Shown: one piece after another, positions 1 through 8,473 of the stretch | Numbering within the stretch: position 1 is the stretch's first letter | Layout of the letters: each line of letters begins with the position of its first letter | From: Chloroflexota bacterium | Lineage (GTDB): Bacteria > Chloroflexota > Anaerolineae > Aggregatilineales > J027 | Assembly (NCBI GenBank): GCA_016234595.1 | Contig: JACRBG010000055.1 | Span: 289,828-353,827, forward strand | Direction: 5' to 3' | Length of the DNA: 64,000 bases | Translations under genes and position numbers: made by a program | The notes under the pieces: model-generated | What the model saw: the letters and a program-made list of their open reading frames with translations, nothing else | Databases searched by the model: none | What the model was told of the DNA's origin: nothing

Positions 1-206
1 AATTTACCAGCAGTGTCCCCAATATCCGGTACCTCATCGCCGTTCCTAATGACGGATTCATCGAAATTACCTTACAGGCTTTACCTACGGAATGGGTACA
101 AATAGGCATCGATTTCGACTACATCCTCTCCAGTTTGACCCTTGATGATGTATTATTGGACTCGGAAGCGGCGCGTGAAGCCCGCCAAGAGTTAAGTGTT
201 CAATGA
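1..206 (+). CDS. 3' end of an unidentified protein (partial)
   Basis: The frame starting at position 3 is open from the window edge to a TGA at 204-206, giving about 67 C-terminal residues. The last residues are acidic and Glu/Ala-rich (LDSEAAREARQELSVQ). No family motif is recognisable in this tail. It lies 12 nt upstream of the zinc-ribbon gene on the same strand, so the two probably share a transcript. The function cannot be assigned without the upstream part. Confidence 0.6.
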   Translation, partial: FTSSVPNIRYLIAVPNDGFIEITLQALPTEWVQIGIDFDYILSSLTLDDVLLDSEAAREARQELSVQ

Positions 207-218
207 GGTCAAATCAAG

Positions 219-1034
219 TTGTCTGTAATGCTTTGTCCACACTGCGGCGCCAACCGCGAGGGCATGAATGACCAGCAACCGTGCTGGCGCTGCAAAAAAC
301 TACCCTATTCTACTGTTACCCAACCTGTCCATTCAGCAGCCGGATATAACCCATATCCGACTGCATCACCCTACCCATACTCCACCGCACTCCAAGAACA
401 ACGCCACAGCAACTCCTGTCTCGTCATCGGCAGCATCGTACTCGCCATGACCCTGTTAATGGGCGGAGTGGCGTTCTTGGTCATGACTCTCCTCAACAAC
501 GACGACAATACCCCTGCTACACCTGATGGGGTCGCCCTTGTCCAAAACACCCCAACCGCTGAAACCGATCCGCCAATCGTATTGGATGCCCCGACTAACG
601 GCGGTGAGCTAGGGGGTGTCATCCCTGCAACCGCCCCCCAAGTCGCCATTGGCCCCAATGCTGAAACCTCTGTGGCGCAGCAGGCCGCCTTTGCCTCAGC
701 TACCTTCACTCCATTACCCAGTTCCACGCCCGCCCCAACCCTTACGCCAGCCGCAGGGCTTGCTCCTGCCAGCATCAATTGCCCCGGTTCACCTCCCACC
801 CGTCTTAGTCTCAATCTTCAAGCCGCCGTTATCAATAACCCTTCGGTTCGGATGCGATCTGACCCCGGCCTCGAAGCCCAAGTGCTGCAAGAGGTTGCCT
901 ATGGGACTGCCATGACCATTACGGGTGGGCCAGCCTGTGTTTCTAACCTACTTTGGTGGCAGGTTCAACTGAACAGTACCGTTGGCTGGATTGCGGAAGG
1001 CCAAGCAGGAGCGTATTATTTGGAACCACGCTAA
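219..1034 (+). CDS. Membrane-anchored zinc-ribbon / SH3b-domain protein
   Basis: 271 residues from a TTG at 219; an ATG three codons later (228) is the alternative. A GAGG at 205-208 fits the TTG. Residues 7-25 hold a CPHC...CWRC zinc ribbon that should sit in the cytoplasm. One hydrophobic segment (about 67-92) follows, then a Thr/Pro/Ala-rich linker (about 95-185). The C-terminus (about 190-271) resembles a bacterial SH3b domain, with the features VRMRSDPG, VLQEVAYGT and WWQVQ...GWIAEG; such domains usually bind cell-wall or surface ligands. The architecture suggests a small envelope protein with its ligand-binding module outside, and its exact role is unknown. It is followed after 28 nt by a polytopic membrane protein, suggesting co-transcription and an envelope or glycoconjugate role. 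Domain calls are by eye. Confidence 0.75.
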   Translation: MSVMLCPHCGANREGMNDQQPCWRCKKLPYSTVTQPVHSAAGYNPYPTASPYPYSTALQEQRHSNSCLVIGSIVLAMTLLMGGVAFLVMTLLNNDDNTPATPDGVALVQNTPTAETDPPIVLDAPTNGGELGGVIPATAPQVAIGPNAETSVAQQAAFASATFTPLPSSTPAPTLTPAAGLAPASINCPGSPPTRLSLNLQAAVINNPSVRMRSDPGLEAQVLQEVAYGTAMTITGGPACVSNLLWWQVQLNSTVGWIAEGQAGAYYLEPR

Positions 1035-1062
1035 CTGCTATTCACTCTAAGGAGAAAACTCT

Positions 1063-3165
1063 GTGGAAACACCGCCACCTGCACCACGAACCTCTGTCCG
1101 TGTGATTGCTGGCACGCTGTTTTGGTTATTGCTGGCGCTGTTTCTCTATTATTGGGTTCATAAACCAGTCACCCCCACCTTTGTCCGATCCTTTGGCGGG
1201 GCAATCATTGATCTGCTCAGTGTAACATTATTGGTTTTAGTTGCGGCTGGTCTGGGTCGAACCCTCATCCGCTATATTGCCCCAACTTATCCTAATATCC
1301 TCTCCCAACCTGAACAACTGGCAGGTGAGGCACTTTTTGGCTTAGGCATCCTCAGCATTTTAATTTTTGTGGTTGGCCTCGTCTGGTTACACGCGATTTC
1401 GGTGCTGGTCCTATTGGGAGTCATTGTTTTTTTCACCCGCCAGAATGTATTTGGCTGGGGTTATCATCTTTATCTATGGTTGGATGCCTCACGTCCCCAT
1501 AATCGCCTTGACCGCTGGCTATTGGCCTTTATCATTTTCAGTTTAGCGCTTGGTCTAATTATGGCGTTGGCCCCACCCACCAAATTCGACGCCCTCACCT
1601 ATCATCTGGTTGGCCCCAAACTATGGGTCGAAAATGGGCGATTTGAAAGTCTGCCCGGCAACCACTTTTTTGGTTTCCCCCAACTAGTCCATACCCTGTT
1701 CGCGGCTGAAATGGCCCTGACCTTTGGACGGTTGACCGGTGGTGCCGTCGTCCATTGGGCTTTTGGTAGCCTATCCCTAATGGCAATCGGCGGCTATGGC
1801 TGGCGACGATTTTCACCCTGTGTTGGTATCTTGGCGGTGGCAATTTTACTGGCAGCTCCCTCCATCTGGCTTCAATTTGGCTGGCCTTATGTGGATTTAC
1901 CTCCCATCGGCTTTGCGATGCTGATGTTTATCGCTCTTGAGCAATGGCACGAACAGCATTCGGATACACGCTGGCTCATCCTCGCTTCCGTCTTCATTGG
2001 CTTCGCCATGTCCGTCAAATATCCACTGATTTGCTTGGGGCTTTCGGCGGGCTTCTATGTGCTGATTCATGGCAAACGCACCCGCTGGCTACAGAATGGG
2101 GCTATTATGGTTGGCGTGGCCTCGCTGGTTTTGGCTCCATGGTTGCTGCGTAATCTGCTTTTTTACGACAACCCGATTTACCCCTTTGGCCCACATACAG
2201 GTGATTGGGATAGCCTCACCAGTCAATGGTACACCAATTCAGATACGGCCCTCCTACACGATCTACCCGGTCTCTATTGGACAACCCCTATAACCTCAAC
2301 CGTCTTTGGGATTGATGGTGCAGGGGGGTTTGCTGCCACCATTGGGCCACTTTTTCTATTCCTGATTCCCCTCCTCTTGCTCTCATGGAAAAAATTAGAA
2401 CCCACGTGGCGCAAAAGCATTCAAGGCATGACCATCATTATTGCGGGTGTCTTTATTTTTTGGATGGCATCTGCCGCGACTAGTGTCTATGGCGCTCAAA
2501 CCCGTCTTTGGTATGCCATGTTCCCAATGCTGGTACTGATTGCGGCTATTGGTTTTGACGGTTTACGCTATCTACCGACCAAACCGCTCGATCTCCGCTT
2601 TGTAATTCAAGCCCTCCTTATTCTGATTTTTACCTTCACGGCCATTGATTATGTGCGGGGTGTCCGCCCCAAAAATGATCGCATTGAAGGCACAACCCTT
2701 GTCAGCCATTTCCTAGATAGCCACGCCCTCGACTATCTCATGGGAGTGATGCCCAAAAACGAGTATCTGGATGAAAATCTCGGCTGGCACATCGAAGCCA
2801 TGCGCCAAGTTAACAAGCTACCTGATGGTTCGCGTGTTTTGTTTTTATGGGAGACCCGCTCGCTCTATTGTGATGAGCCACGCATCGAATGTGTTGAAGA
2901 TTGGATTTTATTACGATGGTGGCATGATCGTCGCACCCTGCAAATGGACAATGGGCAACTTGCCAGCGCCGATACCATCTTGAATGAGTGGCGCAGACGG
3001 GGAATTACCCACATTTTGGTATGGGAGGCTGGGCGCGATTTTGAATTTGATGACAACGCCCGTATCACCGATGCCGACAAAACAGAATGGGAAAAAGTCC
3101 CTGCGCAATTAGAGATTGTCTGGCAGCAAAAAGATGAATATTCGCTCTATACCCTATCCCAATAG
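1063..3165 (+). CDS. Polytopic membrane protein, GT39-like glycosyltransferase family (putative)
   Basis: 700 residues from a GTG at 1063, with AAGGAG at 1049-1054 supporting the start. About a dozen hydrophobic segments span residues 15-540, followed by a soluble C-terminal domain (about 545-700). A loop after an early membrane segment carries FDALTYHL and then GPKLW, which resembles the first luminal loop of GT-C fold glycosyltransferases (GT39/ArnT-like), where an Asp is catalytic. By that family the protein would move a sugar from a polyprenyl-phosphate donor to a lipid or protein acceptor outside the membrane. The catalytic residues were not verified by alignment, so only the GT-C resemblance is claimed. 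No terminator is obvious downstream, and the following 170 nt hold the promoter of the amino-acid transport operon. Confidence 0.55.
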   Translation: METPPPAPRTSVRVIAGTLFWLLLALFLYYWVHKPVTPTFVRSFGGAIIDLLSVTLLVLVAAGLGRTLIRYIAPTYPNILSQPEQLAGEALFGLGILSILIFVVGLVWLHAISVLVLLGVIVFFTRQNVFGWGYHLYLWLDASRPHNRLDRWLLAFIIFSLALGLIMALAPPTKFDALTYHLVGPKLWVENGRFESLPGNHFFGFPQLVHTLFAAEMALTFGRLTGGAVVHWAFGSLSLMAIGGYGWRRFSPCVGILAVAILLAAPSIWLQFGWPYVDLPPIGFAMLMFIALEQWHEQHSDTRWLILASVFIGFAMSVKYPLICLGLSAGFYVLIHGKRTRWLQNGAIMVGVASLVLAPWLLRNLLFYDNPIYPFGPHTGDWDSLTSQWYTNSDTALLHDLPGLYWTTPITSTVFGIDGAGGFAATIGPLFLFLIPLLLLSWKKLEPTWRKSIQGMTIIIAGVFIFWMASAATSVYGAQTRLWYAMFPMLVLIAAIGFDGLRYLPTKPLDLRFVIQALLILIFTFTAIDYVRGVRPKNDRIEGTTLVSHFLDSHALDYLMGVMPKNEYLDENLGWHIEAMRQVNKLPDGSRVLFLWETRSLYCDEPRIECVEDWILLRWWHDRRTLQMDNGQLASADTILNEWRRRGITHILVWEAGRDFEFDDNARITDADKTEWEKVPAQLEIVWQQKDEYSLYTLSQ

Positions 3166-3256
3166 AAACCGAGGATTACGGCTTTCTGGCAAAGTTCTTT
3201 GTTATAAAATCTTGCCATAACAATGATATAACCAAAGTATTATTCCACCAAAGAGT

Positions 3257-3286
3257 TTGCATAAATTTTTTGGGAGACGTTATACT
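3257..3286 (+). promoter_or_regulatory. Sigma70-like promoter of the liv operon
   Basis: TTGCAT at 3257-3262 and TATACT at 3281-3286 are separated by 18 nt and lie 50 nt before the binding-protein start codon. The surrounding DNA (3200-3330) is AT-rich compared with neighbouring genes. Transcription would begin near 3293. The match is by eye. Confidence 0.5.
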
Positions 3287-3335
3287 GTAGTGGCATCCGT
3301 AAAAGATTTTTTAGCAAATAAATAAAGGGAATACC

Positions 3336-4634
3336 ATGAGGACAAAACGTTATCTTGGTTTGGTACTACTAATTACACTCGCTTTAATCGCAGCGCCCAC
3401 CGCTAAACACAGCAATAACGCAGTCAAACCTGTTTCAGCCGAAGGTGAAACGATTAAAGTCTATACCAGTTGGCCGTTGACCGGTGGGACACAGGCCGTT
3501 GGGGACAGTATGCTCAAAGCTGCCGAACTTGCCCTTGCTCAATATGAAGAAGATCATGATGGTGCAGGCCCGGCTGGATTTAATGTCGAAATCGTCGGCC
3601 TTGATGACGCCTCACCAACCACAGGTGCATGGGACGGCACGATTGAAGCCGAAAATGCTCAACGTTGCGTCAATGACGCCGAATGTATGGTTTACTTCGG
3701 CACCTACAACAGTGGTGCGGCCAAAGTAAGTATGACTATCACCAACGAAGCTGGTATTGCCCAAATCAGCCCAGCCAATTCCTACGCTGGCCTCACCCGC
3801 GCCTGCGAAACCTGCGCCGAAGGTGAACCAGACATCTATCGTCCCAGCGGGGAAGTCAATTACTTCCGCACCAACGGAACCGATGACTTCCAAGGCCCTG
3901 CTGACGCTGCATGGTCGTACTGCCTCGGCTTCGAAAAAGTCTATATTTTGGATGACACCCAAGCCTACGGCAAAGGTCTCGCCGATGAATTTGAACGTCA
4001 TGCCGAGGAAGTTGGCCTAGAGGTTGTAGGCCGCGCCAGTGTTGAATCTACCGACGTGGACTTCCGCGCTTTGCTGACCGATGTATTGGCCTCCGGTGCT
4101 GATCTTGTCTTCGGCGGTTTCGTGCTAGACTCTGGCGGCCCACAGGTCATCCAACAGATGAACGAACTCGGCCTGTTTGAAGAAGGCATCTATTTCATGG
4201 GCCCAGATGGTATGGCAAGCCCCGCTTTGTTTGACCAAATCGGCGGCGCGGAAATCGCCAATGATTACGTCTACATTTCCTTCCCCGGCCCACTGCCCAG
4301 CACCCTCGAAAGTGAAAAAGGCGTGCGTTTCTATGAGGGTTATGTGGACACCTACGATGAAGAACCCGATCCCTATGCCGTTTATGCCTATCAATCAATG
4401 GCCGTCATTCTGGATTCCATCGAACGTGCTGGCGTAGCCGATCGCGCTGCCATTTTGGAAGCCATGCGCTCGACCACCGACTTCGAAGGCCTCTCGGCTA
4501 CCTTTAGCTTTGATGAAAACGGTGACGCCACGGTCTCTGGTTTTTATGGTTACGCCGTTGGTGATGATACCTTTATTGATGGGACTCTCATCACCCCCAA
4601 CATGAATGAAACTTGCGAAGTTGCTACCGACTAA
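3336..4634 (+). CDS. livK: Branched-chain amino acid ABC transporter substrate-binding protein
   Basis: 432 residues; ATG at 3336 with AAAGGGA at 3324-3330. It begins with a Sec signal peptide (about residues 1-35, hydrophobic core GLVLLITLALIAA) and no lipobox Cys, so it may be secreted or anchored in another way. The mature part starts with IKVYTSWPLTGG and contains the periplasmic binding protein type I landmarks FGTYNSGAAKVS and ISPANSYAGLTR. Length and landmarks fit the LivJ/LivK/urea-binding family, which captures Leu, Ile, Val or a related small ligand outside the membrane and delivers it to LivHMGF. The permease and ATPase genes follow directly. A stable stem-loop after the stop probably raises its expression over the downstream genes. 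Ligand identity cannot be told from sequence; urea or short amides are alternatives. Confidence 0.9.
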   Translation: MRTKRYLGLVLLITLALIAAPTAKHSNNAVKPVSAEGETIKVYTSWPLTGGTQAVGDSMLKAAELALAQYEEDHDGAGPAGFNVEIVGLDDASPTTGAWDGTIEAENAQRCVNDAECMVYFGTYNSGAAKVSMTITNEAGIAQISPANSYAGLTRACETCAEGEPDIYRPSGEVNYFRTNGTDDFQGPADAAWSYCLGFEKVYILDDTQAYGKGLADEFERHAEEVGLEVVGRASVESTDVDFRALLTDVLASGADLVFGGFVLDSGGPQVIQQMNELGLFEEGIYFMGPDGMASPALFDQIGGAEIANDYVYISFPGPLPSTLESEKGVRFYEGYVDTYDEEPDPYAVYAYQSMAVILDSIERAGVADRAAILEAMRSTTDFEGLSATFSFDENGDATVSGFYGYAVGDDTFIDGTLITPNMNETCEVATD

Positions 4635-4665
4635 ACCGTTTAACTTGCAAGTCTGAATAAATTAG

Positions 4666-4690
4666 GGAGAGGACACACGTTGTCCTCTCC
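4666..4690 (+). terminator. Stem-loop between binding protein and permease genes (partial terminator/attenuator)
   Basis: GGAGAGGACA (4666-4675) pairs perfectly with TGTCCTCTCC (4681-4690) across a 5-nt loop. The downstream tract is T-rich but broken (TGTTATATTCCTTTTTATT), so it is more likely a leaky terminator or 3'-end stabiliser than a full stop. This arrangement is common where a binding protein is needed in excess of its membrane partners. Confidence 0.65.
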
Positions 4691-4726
4691 TGTTATATTC
4701 CTTTTTATTGGGGAGTCCGTTTTTTT

Positions 4727-5707
4727 ATGTCTATTGATAATCAAGTCTTTCTCCAAAATGTCATCATTGGCCTTACAGTTGGGGGCTATCTGGCTCTCAT
4801 CGCCTTGGGCTATACGATGGTGTACGGGATCATTGAACTCATCAACTTCGCACATGGTGACCTTTTTGCATTCGGCTTTTTTATTTCGCTCACCATCTTT
4901 GCCAAAATTAATCCCGACATCCCTTTGCATGGGGCTAATCTTTATTTGCTGCTGCCCGGTGTGGCTATTTTGACCATGTTACTCACTGGGTCGCTGAACC
5001 TAGCCATTGACCAAATCGCCTATCGGCCTTTACGCAAAGCTCCCCGATTAGCTCCGCTCCTCACCGCTGTTGGTGTTTCCTTCATGCTGGAAGCCATCTA
5101 TGCTATTTGGAAAGGGCCATCTCAAGTTCCCTACCCCCGCTATTTCCCCAAAGAAGATTACATAAACAATGAAAAAGTAATCTCCTTTTTCTCAAAATTG
5201 GGTCTCGACATCACGACATGGCGCATTGTCTCGTTTACTACCAAAGACCTATTCCTATTTAGTGTCACCATTCCGCTTGTTATCGCCCTCACCCTCTTCA
5301 TTGACCGTACCCGTGTCGGCAAAGCCATGCGGGCCTGTGCCCAAGACCGCGAAGCCGCGATGATGATGGGTATCAACGTTAACCGCATTATCGCCACCAC
5401 CTTTTTTACGGGTGGTGCGTTGGCAGGTGTCGCGGGCATGGTCTGGGGTCTCTACATCAATTCAGGCCGCTTCACGATGGGTTTCGAAGCGGGGTTGATG
5501 GCTTTTACCTCGGCGGTATTAGGCGGTATTGGCAACATCCGGGGCGCTGTTTTGGGTGCCTTTATCATCGGCATGATAAAGGCTATGAGTGATAGCTATA
5601 TTGGGAGCGAATGGACGCGCGTGGTCATCTTCGGCATCCTCATTCTCATGCTGGTATTCCGACCATCGGGCATTCTCGGCTCGACCCAATCTATCGAAAA
5701 ACTGTAG
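4727..5707 (+). CDS. livH: Branched-chain amino acid ABC transporter permease LivH
   Basis: 326 residues, ATG at 4727 preceded by GGGAG at 4711-4715. The protein is almost wholly membrane-spanning (about 8 segments). It opens with the LivH-type sequence GLTVGGYLALIALGYTMVYG and a following FAHGD, and carries the cytoplasmic loop that contacts the ATPases, around RACAQDREAAMMMGIN. The C-terminal FRPSGILG is typical of the family. It forms half of the transmembrane channel with LivM. It sits between the binding-protein gene and livM (10-nt gap), in the canonical order of the operon. Confidence 0.93.
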   Translation: MSIDNQVFLQNVIIGLTVGGYLALIALGYTMVYGIIELINFAHGDLFAFGFFISLTIFAKINPDIPLHGANLYLLLPGVAILTMLLTGSLNLAIDQIAYRPLRKAPRLAPLLTAVGVSFMLEAIYAIWKGPSQVPYPRYFPKEDYINNEKVISFFSKLGLDITTWRIVSFTTKDLFLFSVTIPLVIALTLFIDRTRVGKAMRACAQDREAAMMMGINVNRIIATTFFTGGALAGVAGMVWGLYINSGRFTMGFEAGLMAFTSAVLGGIGNIRGAVLGAFIIGMIKAMSDSYIGSEWTRVVIFGILILMLVFRPSGILGSTQSIEKL

Positions 5708-5717
5708 GAGTGGATTT

Positions 5718-6872
5718 ATGCGCGATATACTTGCACAACCTCGCCCTGTCCTATTGGGGCGGCTACGTTGGGTCTTGGTTGTCATCATTGTTATCATCGC
5801 CCCTTTTGTCATGAAAGAACTGGAGCATTTGACTAATTTCGGTCTGATCACTCAGGTCAATCGTGCCCTCATTTTTGTGGCTCTAGCACAGGGGTTAAAT
5901 ATTGTGGTTGGTTTGGCGGGGCTGCTCGATCTTGGCTACGCCGCGTTTTTTGCGATTGGGGCGTATACGTTTGGCCTCCTTACATGGCCTACCCACGATA
6001 TTGAGATGAGTTTTTTCCTTGCCATCTGGGTTTGCGCCCTCGTTGCTGCCCTGTTTGGTATCATCATCGGCGCACCAACCTTGCGATTACGCGGCGATTA
6101 TCTGGCAATCGTAACATTGGCCTTTGGGGAAATCATCCCATCCCTCGTGCGTAATTTAGGCGATTTCACCTTTACCTATCACGGCAAAGAATATATTAAG
6201 GACTACAACCTGACCAATGGGAGTCAAGGTCTAACACCACTGGGCCGTCCCGATTTCAGCTTTTTTGAAAGACTTTTTGGTTTAGACCACGGAGCTTTGA
6301 ATGTTGGGGTCAAACCCACCTTCTGGTATTTTGCCATCGTCATTACTTCGATGATTGTCCTGTTCGCCGCCACCCGCCTCAATAATTCCCGTTTGGGCCG
6401 CGCATGGAAAGCCATCCGTGAAGATGAAACCGCCGCTGATTTTATGGGTGTTGATCCCATCCGCACCAAACTTGCCGCCTTTGCAATTGGTGCATCCTTT
6501 TCTGGTTTAGCTGGGGCGGTCTATGCCTCAATGCTAGGCGCAATTTTCCCCGAACTATTCCGTTTCCAAGTCTCTATCTTCTTGCTGATTATTGTGGTTC
6601 TCAGCGGGCGTGGCAGCATCTGGGGGGTATTAATCGGCGGATTAATTATTGCCACCTTTGATGGGGTATTTTTGGCCCAAATCTTGCCCGATATTTTCAA
6701 CGGCAAAATCCTGCCCGAATATGATGTGCAAAGTCTGCGCTGGGTCTTCTTTGGCTCAGGGTTAATTATCATCATGATTTTCCGTCCGCAGGGCTTGTTC
6801 CCACCCAAATCAACCGAGCGTAAAGCGGCTCCCCCTCCCCCCGCTGAATCCACCCAAGGGGTGCAAAGCTAA
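5718..6872 (+). CDS. livM: Branched-chain amino acid ABC transporter permease LivM
   Basis: 384 residues from the ATG at 5718, chosen because TAGGAG (5705-5710) lies just upstream and overlaps the livH stop; the frame is open further upstream (from 5589) but that part only shadows livH. About 9-10 membrane segments. Family landmarks are AQGLNIVVGLAGLLDLGYAAFF near the N-terminus, RLRGDYLAIVTLAFGEI, the coupling loop RAWKAIREDETAADFMG and the C-terminal FRPQGLF. It pairs with LivH to form the translocation pore. The stop overlaps the livG ATG by one nucleotide (TAATG), a sign of translational coupling. A short Pro-rich cytoplasmic tail follows the last helix. Confidence 0.93.
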   Translation: MRDILAQPRPVLLGRLRWVLVVIIVIIAPFVMKELEHLTNFGLITQVNRALIFVALAQGLNIVVGLAGLLDLGYAAFFAIGAYTFGLLTWPTHDIEMSFFLAIWVCALVAALFGIIIGAPTLRLRGDYLAIVTLAFGEIIPSLVRNLGDFTFTYHGKEYIKDYNLTNGSQGLTPLGRPDFSFFERLFGLDHGALNVGVKPTFWYFAIVITSMIVLFAATRLNNSRLGRAWKAIREDETAADFMGVDPIRTKLAAFAIGASFSGLAGAVYASMLGAIFPELFRFQVSIFLLIIVVLSGRGSIWGVLIGGLIIATFDGVFLAQILPDIFNGKILPEYDVQSLRWVFFGSGLIIIMIFRPQGLFPPKSTERKAAPPPPAESTQGVQS

Positions 6873-7657
6873 TGACTACCCTACTGGAAGCACGCGGGGT
6901 CAGCAAAGCCTTTGGGCGTTTGATTGCGGTAGATACCCTCGACTACACCATTGATAACAATTCAATCAATAGTATCATCGGGCCAAATGGGGCGGGCAAA
7001 ACCACCTTTTTTAATGTCGTGACAGGTTACTATAAGCCTACCACGGGCAAAGTCCTGTTTAACCAACACAACATCAGCGGGTCACGCCCCAACCAACTTA
7101 CCCGCATCGGTATCGCCCGTACTTTCCAAACTATCCGGCTGTTTAATAACCTGACCTCGCTCGAAAATATCCTCATTGGGATGCACCATCGCCTCAAAGC
7201 CAGCGTTTTTGGCGATATTTTTAAGCCACCGCCTGTCCGCCGCGAGGAAGCCCGTGCTCATGAAGAGGCATTTCAACTTTTGGAATATGTTGGGCTAAAG
7301 GGTTATGAGGAACACACTGCCAAATTTTTGCCCTACGGTCACCAACGACGTCTCGAAATTGCCCGTGCCCTAGCGACACAACCCAAATTACTCTTGCTGG
7401 ATGAGCCCACCGCTGGCATGAACCCGAACGAAACACAGGATATGATTTTGTTTATCCGCAAACTCCGCGATGAACGTGATCTCTCGATCCTGCTGATTGA
7501 ACACGATATGAAGGTAGTCATGACCATTTCGGATAAGGTCACAGTCTTGGACTATGGCAAAAAGATCGCCGAGGGTCGGCCATCCGAAGTCCAAAAAGAT
7601 GAACGGGTGATTGAAGCCTATCTCGGACGACGTGCCCTCGAGATGCTGAAGAAATGA
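6872..7657 (+). CDS. livG: Branched-chain amino acid ABC transporter ATPase LivG
   Basis: 261 residues; ATG at 6872 shares its A with the livM stop. Walker A is GPNGAGKTT (37-45), the ABC signature is the variant LPYGHQRRLEIA (from 153) and Walker B is LLLLDEP (173-179), followed by the switch His in LLIEHDMK. LivG-type ATPases characteristically have a degenerate LSGGQ, as here, and the C-terminal helix ending in AYLGRR. It drives the importer together with LivF. The 3' end overlaps livF by 4 nt (ATGA), so the two ATPases are probably made in equal amounts. Confidence 0.94.
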   Translation: MTTLLEARGVSKAFGRLIAVDTLDYTIDNNSINSIIGPNGAGKTTFFNVVTGYYKPTTGKVLFNQHNISGSRPNQLTRIGIARTFQTIRLFNNLTSLENILIGMHHRLKASVFGDIFKPPPVRREEARAHEEAFQLLEYVGLKGYEEHTAKFLPYGHQRRLEIARALATQPKLLLLDEPTAGMNPNETQDMILFIRKLRDERDLSILLIEHDMKVVMTISDKVTVLDYGKKIAEGRPSEVQKDERVIEAYLGRRALEMLKK

Positions 7658-8397
7658 TTGAAACCATGAGCGAAACAAAAACTGCACTTTTAGAACTAAA
7701 CAACATCCATAGTTATTACGGCAATATCCACGCCCTCAAAGGCATTTCCATGCAAATCTTTGAAGGCGAAATTGTGACTCTCATTGGTTCCAATGGCGCT
7801 GGCAAAAGCACTACCATTCGTACCATTAGTGGCGTTATGCACCCTCGTGAGGGAACGATTTTGCTGGAAGGTCAACCTATCCAACATTTTCCCGCGCACA
7901 GTCTTGTTTCAAAGGGAATTTCCCAATCACCGGAGGGTCGGCGTATTTTCCCCCGTCTATCCGTACGCGATAATTTGGCAATGGGCGCATACAAACGTAA
8001 TGACCGCAAAGCCATTCGCCAAGATATCGACCGTGTGTACGGGCTATTTCCACGCCTAAAAGAACGTGCCAAGCAATATGGCGGCACACTTTCCGGCGGG
8101 GAACAACAAATGCTTGCCATTGGGCGTGCATTGATGGCCCGTCCCCGTCTGCTGTTGTTAGATGAACCCTCCATGGGATTGGCCCCCGTCCTCGTTGAGC
8201 AAATCTTCGAAATCATTGTCCGCATCAATAAAGAAGAAGGCACGACTATTTTGTTGGTCGAACAAAACGCGCTGATGGCCCTCGAGGTCGCCCGCCGGGG
8301 CTATGTCTTACAAACTGGCAATGTCGTATTGCATGACAACGCCGATACCCTTATGCACAACGAAATGGTACGCCGTGTTTACCTCGGCGAAGAATAA
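7654..8397 (+). CDS. livF: Branched-chain amino acid ABC transporter ATPase LivF
   Basis: 247 residues from the ATG at 7654, which overlaps the livG stop (ATGA); an internal ATG at 7666 is a possible alternative. Walker A GSNGAGKST (45-53), signature LSGGEQQMLAIGRAL (from 146), Walker B LLLLDEP (166-172) with MGLAP following, as in LivF proteins, and the H-loop is replaced by VEQN, also typical of LivF. It is the second ATPase of the importer. This is the last gene of the operon and is followed immediately by a strong terminator hairpin. Confidence 0.94.
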   Translation: MIETMSETKTALLELNNIHSYYGNIHALKGISMQIFEGEIVTLIGSNGAGKSTTIRTISGVMHPREGTILLEGQPIQHFPAHSLVSKGISQSPEGRRIFPRLSVRDNLAMGAYKRNDRKAIRQDIDRVYGLFPRLKERAKQYGGTLSGGEQQMLAIGRALMARPRLLLLDEPSMGLAPVLVEQIFEIIVRINKEEGTTILLVEQNALMALEVARRGYVLQTGNVVLHDNADTLMHNEMVRRVYLGEE

Positions 8398-8400
8398 AAC

Positions 8401-8433
8401 AAAAAACCGGAGAGATAAACGCTCCGGTTTTTT
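8401..8433. terminator. Bidirectional intrinsic terminator
   Basis: AAAAAACCGGAG (8401-8412) is perfectly complementary to CTCCGGTTTTTT (8422-8433) with a 9-nt loop. The A-run on one side and T-run on the other make it functional in both directions, which fits its position between the convergent livF and the minus-strand lipoprotein gene. Confidence 0.9.
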
Positions 8434-8473
8434 AATTTCTCTATGGTGTAAGGGTTAACCTTTTGGCAATTTG

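Noticed and set aside
371..814. 147-residue minus-strand ORF within the zinc-ribbon/SH3b gene
   Set aside because: Antisense shadow of a Pro/Thr/Ala-rich coding segment; no start signal.
5589..5717. N-terminal extension of livM beginning at 5589
   Set aside because: It overlaps the end of livH in another frame, lacks a ribosome site, and the ATG at 5718 directly behind TAGGAG gives a normal LivM N-terminus.
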